Below, in pieces: positions 1 through 6,095 of a DNA stretch of 13,925 nucleotides (position 1 is its first letter; the number at the start of each line of letters is the position of its first letter). The position numbers and the translations under genes are program-made. This stretch comes from JBECKQ01 sp040235375 (lineage in GTDB: Bacteria > Planctomycetota > Phycisphaerae > UBA1845). Under the pieces are notes generated by a model that saw only the letters and a program-made list of their open reading frames with translations, searched no databases and was not told the origin of the DNA. Location of the stretch: positions 1 through 13,925 of the forward strand of contig JBECKQ010000291.1 in assembly GCA_040235375.1 (NCBI GenBank). The letters run 5' to 3'.

Positions 1-699
1 CCGGCCGCCGCCTTCGTCGACAAGGACGATTTCTGGAGCATGCGGTACGGCGCGATTAACGGCGTGCCCTACCGGGCGAGGCTCGCTCGCGATGTTTCGC
101 AGGCGCAACATGCCGCAGTGGAGAAAGCGATGGCGGACATCCGCGCCGCGCCGGCCCGCTTTGTGCACAAGTCGATTTGGGAAGCGCAGCACTTGTGGAC
201 GCTGGACTCGTTCCTGCTGCGGCACCTGCGAAACGGGTGGTATGGCGATCACATGTCGCGCGGCGCGATTGCTGCGCTGACCATCGTATCCGTGGGGTAC
301 TTCGCCATCCTCGTCATCGCCGGCCTGACCGGAATCGCCGCCGAGCCTCCAACGCCCCTGCGCGGCCTGGTTATCCTGCTGCTGGTTCACTCCGCGTTGC
401 TGTTCGGGCTGACGTATTCGCTGTCGCGGTATCTGCTGCCTTTGCACCCGCTGCTGGCGATGACCGCCAGCGGATTCCTCGTCGATGCCAGGCATCGGCT
501 GCGATCGCTGTGGGGATGCCGCGGCTCCGTTCGGCGCGTCGTCCTGTTGGCATTCGTACTGACGGCCATCGTCTGGCAGTGGCAACGCGACGTACCGCTG
601 ATGAAGGACATGATCGACTCGGGCGGTGTGAACCACCGATTTCGCATGGAGCGACCCGTCCGTGTGCCCGCCCCCAGGCAGTCCTGGCCCCGGCAGTGA
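1..699 (+). CDS. GT-C (GT39/PMT-like) membrane glycosyltransferase, C-terminal part
   Basis: The frame is open to the left edge, so this is the last 232 codons of a longer gene; the ATG at 40 is internal or accidental. The visible part starts with a soluble stretch (FVDKDDFWSM), then an amphipathic segment (APARFVHKSIWEAQHLW) and a short loop ending HLRNGWYGD. Hydrophobic segments follow at about residues 87-110, 119-140, 141-158 and 177-192. The motif SRYLLPLHPLLAM matches the RYxLPxxP signature near the C-terminal membrane helices of GT39/PMT-type proteins, and the same block recurs as SPRYRLP in the GT-C/TPR genes at the other end of the window. Family knowledge suggests transfer of a sugar from a polyprenyl-phosphate donor on the periplasmic face. 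It ends about 40 residues after the last helix and has no TPRs. The catalytic first loop lies outside the window, so donor and acceptor are unknown. It is convergent with the next gene, six bases apart. Confidence 0.8.
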   Translation, partial: PAAAFVDKDDFWSMRYGAINGVPYRARLARDVSQAQHAAVEKAMADIRAAPARFVHKSIWEAQHLWTLDSFLLRHLRNGWYGDHMSRGAIAALTIVSVGYFAILVIAGLTGIAAEPPTPLRGLVILLLVHSALLFGLTYSLSRYLLPLHPLLAMTASGFLVDARHRLRSLWGCRGSVRRVVLLAFVLTAIVWQWQRDVPLMKDMIDSGGVNHRFRMERPVRVPAPRQSWPRQ

Positions 700-705
700 T
701 GGCGG

Positions 706-2391
706 TCAGTGGCCGGCCTCTTCGCCGCCGCCAAGTTCCCGCATCAGCTGTTTCGCTTCGGGATACGAGGGATCACGTTTCAGCGCGTCGCGAAGGGTCC
801 GCATGGCTTGATCCTTTTTCCCTTCGCGTTGGAAGACACGGGCAAGCTCGACGTATGCGCCAGCCGAACCCGGCGACTGGGCGATGGCGTCCATCAGTCG
901 CTGCTCAGCGCGCTCGAACTGCCCCATCGCGGCGTAAGCCTGGCCGAGCAGCGACAGGATGGCCGGCGCCTGCGGGCTCGCCTTCAGCGCCTTGTTGAGA
1001 AGCTCAATCGCCGGCTCCGCCCGGCCGTGGGCAAGGAGGGTCTCGGCCTGCCTGTAATCGTCGTAGACTGCCAGCATACTGCGCGGGCTCTTCACTTCGG
1101 CTGTTTCGTCCTGCGTGGCGCTGCCCACGTACCCAAGGCTTCGCAGCCCTTGCAGCGTTTCTTCCGCCAGCGCCTCCGAACGCGACTCCCGCAGAACCAT
1201 CGCTTCCTCGATCGAGATCAACTTCGCTTCAAGCTGATCGGCCACTTTCGCGTTGGCCTCCGCGACGTTGTGCTCCTCCTGCGGATCGCTCGAACGATCG
1301 TACAGTTCCACCTCCGCGCCAAATACGTACTGCCATCGCCGGGACGTCGCGCTGCGCAATGCAGCCCAGCCGAATCGCTCGAGCGGGTACTGCGTTTCGC
1401 TGTAGGCGATGCGCCCGGGCACTGAAGCGCCGTTTATGGCACCAGCGAGGCTGTCACCGCTGACATCCTCAGGCACGACCCAGCCCATCAGCTCGAGAAC
1501 CGTTGGCATAACGTCAACGACTTGGACGATGCCGTCTCGCACCTCGCCCTCCGGCAGCGCGCCCGGCAGCGAGAATACCAATGGCACGTGCAGGCTGGGC
1601 TCGTACAGAAGCAACCCGTTGCCCCAATAACCGTGCTCGCCGAGCGACGTGCCATGCAGACCCACAAACACAACCAGCACGCGCTCGCGCATGCCGGCCT
1701 TATTCAGCCAATCGACTACCTGCCCAACGGCGGCATCCGTGGCGGCCAGCGCCGCATCGTAATCGGCGCTGGCGCGCTGCGATGCGGTCGCAGAAGCCGT
1801 CGCGCTCACGGGCAAATGAAGCCATGCGAGGAACCTCTCGCTGCGCGATTTCTCAAGCCAGGCCAGGCCGGCCGCGGCCGTAGCTGATGCCGCCACAGGG
1901 GTGGGCTGCTGGTCGGCGACGGCCTGCTGGTAGACCTCGAACCCGCGATCGAGGCCGAACCGCGATTGCAGCTTGTCCGATCCGATGAATGCGGCTGTCC
2001 GATACCCGTTGTCGTGAAACACCTCGGCCAGCGTTGACAGAGCGGCCGGCAACGCCCCCTGGCCGTTGACGCGAATCGTGTTTTCCGGCGGGTAGGCGCC
2101 CGTCATGAGCGTTGCGGCCGACGGCAGCGTTATGGGAACCTGGGCGAAGGCCTGGTCGAAGCGAACGCCGTTCGCGGCCAGCGCGTTGATGGCGGATTTC
2201 CCCGCGCCGCCTCCGAGATGGAGGCGGTCCGGACGTGCCGACTCGAGCGTGACTAAGAGCACGCTCTTGCCCGCCAGCGGGGCGGACGGCGCTTCCGTTT
2301 TTGCCGTTTCTTGCTCGGATCGCTTGCATCCGGCCGAAATTGACGCGGCAAGTGCGACCAACAAAACGAATGCGGTGTATACCTTATGCAT
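706..2391 (-). CDS. Sulfatase-fold lipoprotein with C-terminal TPRs, probable pseudoenzyme
   Basis: 561 residues. The N-terminus is a lipoprotein signal peptide (hydrophobic 5-19, lipobox ISAGC, lipidated Cys22), which supports the ATG at 2391. Residues 42-420 follow the sulfatase/alkaline-phosphatase fold (PF00884 type): KSVLLVTLESARPD, then ITLPSAATLMTG, FGLDRGFEVY, GEHGYWGNG, VVDVMPTVLELMG, and the usual end LRSLGYVG. Three TPRs fill about 440-541, a known family architecture. Key positions are altered: the first metal-ligand Asp is Glu50, the DH pair reads Leu245-His246, the His after the nucleophile is Ala92, the His of the KGH/WGH block is Asn258, and the FDPHxPY strand reads LPVSATAS. 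Thr88 stands where a formylglycine Cys would be. I infer weak or no hydrolytic activity and perhaps a binding or scaffold role in the periplasm; an unusual active subfamily remains possible. It is divergent from the intact paralogue at 2584 and has a promoter directly at its start with no Shine-Dalgarno. Confidence 0.9.
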   Translation of the reverse strand: MHKVYTAFVLLVALAASISAGCKRSEQETAKTEAPSAPLAGKSVLLVTLESARPDRLHLGGGAGKSAINALAANGVRFDQAFAQVPITLPSAATLMTGAYPPENTIRVNGQGALPAALSTLAEVFHDNGYRTAAFIGSDKLQSRFGLDRGFEVYQQAVADQQPTPVAASATAAAGLAWLEKSRSERFLAWLHLPVSATASATASQRASADYDAALAATDAAVGQVVDWLNKAGMRERVLVVFVGLHGTSLGEHGYWGNGLLLYEPSLHVPLVFSLPGALPEGEVRDGIVQVVDVMPTVLELMGWVVPEDVSGDSLAGAINGASVPGRIAYSETQYPLERFGWAALRSATSRRWQYVFGAEVELYDRSSDPQEEHNVAEANAKVADQLEAKLISIEEAMVLRESRSEALAEETLQGLRSLGYVGSATQDETAEVKSPRSMLAVYDDYRQAETLLAHGRAEPAIELLNKALKASPQAPAILSLLGQAYAAMGQFERAEQRLMDAIAQSPGSAGAYVELARVFQREGKKDQAMRTLRDALKRDPSYPEAKQLMRELGGGEEAGH

Positions 2392-2398
2392 AAAGAGG

Positions 2399-2426
2399 AT
2401 TTTACGAAGTCGTTACGCGGGGTCAA
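2399..2426 (-). promoter_or_regulatory. Sigma70-type promoter giving a near-leaderless transcript
   Basis: On the minus strand the -35 box TTGACC (2421-2426) and the -10 box TAAAAT (2399-2404) are separated by 16 bases. Each matches consensus at five of six positions. Only seven bases (2392-2398) lie between the -10 box and the ATG at 2391, so transcription should begin at or within a base or two of the start codon. The seven bases read CCTCTTT and hold no Shine-Dalgarno, which fits leaderless initiation. The assignment is by inspection only. Confidence 0.6.
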
Positions 2427-2494
2427 CGAATTCTCGGCTGTCGCTCGTCAGTGGAGCCGCGCTGCGCCGGTCCTCTGCCTGGTGGTCTTCACGT

Positions 2495-2523
2495 TTGGAG
2501 CACCACGTCGCGAAGGATAGAAT
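2495..2523 (+). promoter_or_regulatory. Weak candidate promoter for the sulfatase-fold gene at 2584
   Basis: TTGGAG (2495-2500), a 17-base spacer and TAGAAT (2518-2523) could serve as -35 and -10 boxes. The -10 matches consensus at five of six positions but the -35 at only about three. The predicted start near 2530 would give a leader of roughly 54 bases. No better match was seen on this strand in the 192-base intergenic region, which otherwise holds only the minus-strand promoter and the ribosome binding site. Confidence 0.3.
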
Positions 2524-2570
2524 GCAGCAAATCGTCCCGCTTGTGGGGACCTTCGGCCGCATCTTACGCA

Positions 2571-2580
2571 GGGAAGGGAG
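2571..2580 (+). promoter_or_regulatory. Purine-rich ribosome binding site (GGGAAGGGAG)
   Basis: This is the only clear Shine-Dalgarno-like sequence before a gene in the window. It lies three bases before the TTG at 2584 and nine before the in-frame TTG at 2590. The second spacing is closer to the usual optimum, so initiation at 2590 is a real alternative that shortens the signal peptide by only two residues. Confidence 0.55.
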
Positions 2581-2583
2581 TTT

Positions 2584-4233
2584 TTGCCGTTGTCCCGGCG
2601 TCGGTGTCTCGCAGTCAGCCGCCTCCTGCTCGTCGTGCCCTTGCTGGCGTGCGATTGCCGCAACGGCGACGATAACCAGCCAACGGCGCCGGGCGCGGCG
2701 CGAACGTCGTCATCGGCGACTTACGAAACGGATCACGCCCGGAGCACATCTGACGCAGCTCCCAGCACAACGCGACCATCGGCTCAATCTCTCAATGTGG
2801 TCGTGATCTCCGTGGACATGCTTCGTCCGGATCACCTGGGTTGCTACGGCTACGCACGCGAGACAAGTCCCAACATTGATCGCCTGGCCGCGAATGGAGT
2901 TCTGTTTGAGAACGCGTTCAGCAGCACGTCATGGACGCTGCCGGCCCACGCGGCGCTGTTTACCGGGCTGGCAGACAGCGTGCACGGCTGTACGGACACC
3001 AACATGCGCCTTGATGAACGGCTGGTCACGATGGCCGAGCGATTCCGGGCCGCGGGCTATGCCACCGCCGGGTTCTTCTCCGGCCCCTACCTCCATCCGG
3101 TCTTCGGTCTCGGCCAGGGGTTTGACGTCTACGAAGACTGCACGTCGTATCCCAAGCTGAGCGCCCGATACGCCAAAGAGAACGGCACCGTAGATGGCAT
3201 GAAGATCTGGACGGCCTCGCACAACGACATCACCAGTCCCCGCGTGTACAAGGCCGTTCGACACTGGCTGCGCAGCAATGAACGCACGCCGTTTTTCCTG
3301 TTCATCCACTTGTGGGACGTCCACTACGACTTCATGCCGCCACCTCCGTACAACCGCATGTTCGACCCCGACTACGATGGAACAATCACCTCCCGGGATT
3401 TCCTGAACAACCCCGCGATCAACAAGAACATGCCGCGGCGCGACCTCGAGCACCTCATCGCCCTGTACGACGGTGAAATCGCCTGGACGGACGAGCACAT
3501 CGGGAAAATCATGTCGGAGCTCAGCGACCTGGGTCTTACAGATTCCACGGTTGTCGTCCTGTTGTCGGACCACGGAACCGAGTTCTTCGAGCACGGTTTG
3601 AAAGGCCACCGCGAGACGCTGTATGACGAGGTCATCCACATACCGTTGATCATCCGGTGGCCCCAGCGCCTGCCGACGGGCGCCCGCCTCGAGCCACAGG
3701 TCAGGATCGTCGACGTTCTCCCAACGGTGCTGGAACTGGCCGGCCTCGAAGCGCCGCAGAAAATCATGGGGCAATCCCTGCTTCCGCTCGTCGACACCGG
3801 AACGCTGCCGCACGACAACCTTGTCGTGGCCGAGCTCATGACCGACGCCGGAACGCTGACGGTGGACGGCCACTGGGCGCCGAAGGACCCGCGATTCGAG
3901 ATCCAGCACCGGCTTCGCGCGTTCCGCCGGCCCGATCACAAGCTGATTTACGATCTCAATCGCGACGAGACGCAGATCTTCGATCTGGGCAAGGACCCGG
4001 GTGAGCAAATGCCTGTCGGCCCCGACGACGCCACGATTGCCGCTGCCGCCCAAAAGGACGCGGAGGAAGGCCGCAAGTGGCTGAGCGACTACGACGCGTT
4101 TGTCGGCGCCCATTCCAAAGCATCGGAAATCCCGCCTCACGTTCAGGAGAAGCTTCAGGTACTGGGCTACGTTGAAGATGACACGGCTCCTGCTACCACG
4201 CAGGACGCCTCCACCGATGGCGCCGGCGAATGA
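2584..4233 (+). CDS. Sulfatase-fold (alkaline phosphatase superfamily) lipoprotein, Thr-type
   Basis: 549 residues with a TTG start (2584, or 2590). The start is supported by a strong upstream purine tract and a lipoprotein signal peptide: basic SRRR, hydrophobic core about 12-22, lipobox LLAC with Cys23. A low-complexity Ser/Thr/Ala linker covers about 31-68. The catalytic domain then runs through NVVVISVDMLRPDHLGCYGY (metal ligand Asp78), SSTSWTLPAHAALFTG (nucleophile position Thr118), FLFIHLWDVHYDFMPPPP, LLSDHGTEFFEHG (Asp329, His330) and KGH (His342). It continues to VRIVDVLPTVLELAG and the terminal LQVLGYVED block; DLGKDPGEQ is the usual substrate-cap strand. All expected metal-site residues are present, unlike the divergent neighbour. 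Because Thr replaces the Cys/Ser converted to formylglycine in true sulfatases, and His replaces the Arg of CxPxR, I infer a phosphotransferase, phosphodiesterase or related activity rather than sulfate ester hydrolysis. It is probably membrane-anchored and periplasmic. It has no TPRs. Confidence 0.9.
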   Translation: MPLSRRRCLAVSRLLLVVPLLACDCRNGDDNQPTAPGAARTSSSATYETDHARSTSDAAPSTTRPSAQSLNVVVISVDMLRPDHLGCYGYARETSPNIDRLAANGVLFENAFSSTSWTLPAHAALFTGLADSVHGCTDTNMRLDERLVTMAERFRAAGYATAGFFSGPYLHPVFGLGQGFDVYEDCTSYPKLSARYAKENGTVDGMKIWTASHNDITSPRVYKAVRHWLRSNERTPFFLFIHLWDVHYDFMPPPPYNRMFDPDYDGTITSRDFLNNPAINKNMPRRDLEHLIALYDGEIAWTDEHIGKIMSELSDLGLTDSTVVVLLSDHGTEFFEHGLKGHRETLYDEVIHIPLIIRWPQRLPTGARLEPQVRIVDVLPTVLELAGLEAPQKIMGQSLLPLVDTGTLPHDNLVVAELMTDAGTLTVDGHWAPKDPRFEIQHRLRAFRRPDHKLIYDLNRDETQIFDLGKDPGEQMPVGPDDATIAAAAQKDAEEGRKWLSDYDAFVGAHSKASEIPPHVQEKLQVLGYVEDDTAPATTQDASTDGAGE

Positions 4234-4257
4234 ATCGTGTGCGGACGCTGGATCTGG

Positions 4258-5907
4258 CTATTGGTCGGCACGAAGCCGATGCAGTGTCACGGTTACGGGG
4301 AGCTGAATGACGGACTGGTGGAACACACCGAGCCGGCGGATGAACTCGCTGCGCCGTGGATTCAGCAGGTATTGAACCAGCGGGCGATTCACCGGCTTGA
4401 TCTTCAGGTGCAACCGGTGGCGCTGATCCACCACCGGCTCCCGATCATGAGCAAGCACAAGAAAGAAACGGCCCGCGGGCCCAATGCAGTCTCGCAGTTG
4501 CTGCTCCACCTCGGCGGCTTCCTTCCACAATGAGCCAGGATCCTGCAGCAGGGTGTCGTCGTCCTGATTGCCCAAGTGCTCGGCGGTACCGGATGGGTAG
4601 GAGACGAACGTGACCGGCGCTTTGGCCTGATCCAGATAATACTCCAGCGAAGCGCGCGTCAGGGATGTACACACAATGGCATCGCCGGGCTTTGCCACGG
4701 CGGCGATCGCCTGTGCGATTGCCTTGTCCTCGGGTGGGCGCGCGGCAACTCCCATTATCGGCAGATTACTCACGGAGAAAGCGATCAGCAGGATCAGCGC
4801 GGCGATCCGCAATAACAGGGGCCGGATCATCGTCAATCCCACCGCCGCCAGCAGTCCGAACCCGGCGTAGACGAGTTGATCGCATCGGCCCGGAATGTGG
4901 TTGGGCGCTGCGACGCTGGAGACGAGGAGGGCCGTTGCCAGGGGCACACCCACAAAGGTCAACAGCATGGCGACCGGGCCGTTGACGCGTTTGCCTTCAC
5001 TTCTCCGCGCGAACATCCCATAAACCGCCGCCAGTATCGTCAGCCCGAAGAGCGCCAACCGCACGGGCGGCACAATCTCACTGCTGCCGTACCAGATGTA
5101 CGACACCGAGAAACGGCCGGCCGCAAACGAATCGAACGTCCGCCAGAGCGAGCCGAAAGGTCCCCACGCCTCCCAGAATGGCTCGAACCATCGGTATTGG
5201 CCGCGGTTTTCGAGCTGCATGAGAAAGCTCGGAAGCCAGGGCAGATAGCCGACCACGATAAGGCCGGCGCTCGCCAGCCACCGCGCCGGACGAGCCACGA
5301 GCGCCCCGGACCAGATCAACACCACCAAATGAGCCGGCAGCAGATAAAACGCGTAATTGTGCGTATACAGGCTTGCCAGTGTGGCGAGCACGTAGCCAAC
5401 AAAGTTGCCCGTCGTCGGGCGCTCGATGGCACGCCAGAGGTAATACGCCGAGAGCAACGCCGCAAGCGGCAGCAGCGAGTACATGCGGACTTGCTGCGAA
5501 TAGATGACCTGGATCGGGGCGAAGCTCACGAGCAAGGCCGCAAAGAGTCCGGCTTGCGTGGAAAACAGCTTCCGTCCGACGTGAAACGTACAGCCGACGA
5601 GCATGAGGCCGAACAGGGCGGAGAGGCTCCTGACCGCCAAGATGCCGTCGCCGAAAAGCCGCATCCAATAGTGCAGAATCAGGTAATACAGGGGCGGGCT
5701 CGAATCGAGCTGCAGCCGGTCGATGAGCTGGGGCAGCGGTTGCCGGGCAATGATGATCGTGTTCGCCTCGTCGACCCACACGTCCCTGCCGGCGATATCA
5801 GGCAGGCGCACGAGCGCCGCAACCAACACAAGACCGGCGAGCACCCAGAGATAAGTCAGTCGTGACGGGATCGTCGGGCTTACGGATTGGGGGAGATGGT
5901 CTGTCAT
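4258..5907 (-). CDS. GT39/ArnT-like polyprenyl-phosphate-sugar glycosyltransferase
   Basis: 549 residues from the ATG at 5907; an in-frame GTG at 5925 would add six residues, and neither start has a clear Shine-Dalgarno. The N-terminal helix (about 19-35) is followed by RLPDIAGRDVWVDEANT, whose Asp46-Glu47 is the DE motif of the first periplasmic loop of GT39 enzymes. Then comes SSPPLYYLILHYWMRLFGD, equivalent to the HPPLYYLLL block of PMT/ArnT-like proteins. YSQQVRMYSLL (Arg141) matches another conserved segment. About ten hydrophobic segments extend to about 385. A soluble C-terminal region (about 393-549) begins with PEDKAIAQAIAAVAKPGDAI, as in many bacterial GT39 proteins. Family knowledge predicts transfer of a sugar from a lipid-phosphate donor to a periplasmic acceptor (lipid, glycan or protein). 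It is convergent with the preceding sulfatase-fold gene (24 bases apart) and divergent from the phosphodiesterase gene, with which it shares a promoter region. No TPRs. It is a more distant family member than the three GT-C/TPR proteins. Confidence 0.9.
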   Translation of the reverse strand: MTDHLPQSVSPTIPSRLTYLWVLAGLVLVAALVRLPDIAGRDVWVDEANTIIIARQPLPQLIDRLQLDSSPPLYYLILHYWMRLFGDGILAVRSLSALFGLMLVGCTFHVGRKLFSTQAGLFAALLVSFAPIQVIYSQQVRMYSLLPLAALLSAYYLWRAIERPTTGNFVGYVLATLASLYTHNYAFYLLPAHLVVLIWSGALVARPARWLASAGLIVVGYLPWLPSFLMQLENRGQYRWFEPFWEAWGPFGSLWRTFDSFAAGRFSVSYIWYGSSEIVPPVRLALFGLTILAAVYGMFARRSEGKRVNGPVAMLLTFVGVPLATALLVSSVAAPNHIPGRCDQLVYAGFGLLAAVGLTMIRPLLLRIAALILLIAFSVSNLPIMGVAARPPEDKAIAQAIAAVAKPGDAIVCTSLTRASLEYYLDQAKAPVTFVSYPSGTAEHLGNQDDDTLLQDPGSLWKEAAEVEQQLRDCIGPAGRFFLVLAHDREPVVDQRHRLHLKIKPVNRPLVQYLLNPRRSEFIRRLGVFHQSVIQLPVTVTLHRLRADQ

Positions 5908-5948
5908 TTGAGATAACGGTGTCACCGGCTCAGGTGGCCGGTCGGTCT

Positions 5949-5977
5949 ATTAGATTCCGCGTAACAGGGCGGGTCAA
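5949..5977 (-). promoter_or_regulatory. Sigma70-type promoter for the GT39 gene
   Basis: On the minus strand, TTGACC (5972-5977), a 17-base spacer and TCTAAT (5949-5954) match consensus at five of six positions each. The predicted transcription start near 5942 leaves a leader of about 35 bases to the ATG at 5907, or about 17 to the GTG at 5925. The -35 box forms the left half of an inverted repeat shared with the opposing promoter. Confidence 0.55.
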
Positions 5978-6008
5978 GCAAGCACGTGGCTGCTTCCATT
6001 GCTTGACC
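5972..6008. repeat. 8-bp perfect inverted repeat joining two opposing -35 boxes
   Basis: GGTCAAGC (5972-5979) and GCTTGACC (6001-6008) are exact reverse complements separated by 21 bases. Each arm contains the -35 hexamer TTGACC of one of the two divergent promoters, so the region is symmetric about its centre. It may simply be two good -35 boxes with matching flanks, or an operator for a dimeric regulator. No protein in the window is an evident regulator. Confidence 0.6.
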
Positions 6009-6031
6009 GTCCCACAGGCCCCAACTACAGT
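6003..6031 (+). promoter_or_regulatory. Sigma70-type promoter for the phosphodiesterase/GT-C-TPR operon
   Basis: TTGACC (6003-6008), a 17-base spacer and TACAGT (6026-6031) form a plausible promoter; the -10 box is weaker (four of six). The expected start near 6038 gives a leader of about 58 bases to the ATG at 6096. This supports the shorter gene start, because any start upstream of 6038 would not be on this transcript. Confidence 0.5.
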
Positions 6032-6095
6032 GGCACAGGTGACGTTCAGCGCAGACCTCCCCGGCGCCCACGGTTCGAATCAACCGTTTCGCGGC

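Noticed and set aside
685..720. GC-rich imperfect inverted repeat (CCGGC ... GCCGG) at the junction of the first two convergent genes, considered as a bidirectional terminator.
   Set aside because: The stem is only five perfect pairs with a long loop, there is no T-tract on either side, and such repeats are frequent by chance at this GC content.
2929..4140. A 403-codon open frame on the minus strand opposite the sulfatase-fold gene, and similar long frames at 4876-5865 (+), 709-1425 (+) and 11584-12432 (+).
   Set aside because: They lie entirely or mostly opposite well-supported genes, are rich in Arg/Ala/Gly/Pro as expected for GC-rich antisense frames, and show no domain motif or signal peptide.
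5862..6095. Possible 78-residue N-terminal extension of the phosphodiesterase from a GTG at 5862.
   Set aside because: It would put a lipoprotein signal peptide in mid-protein, overlap the GT39 gene and contain both divergent promoters.
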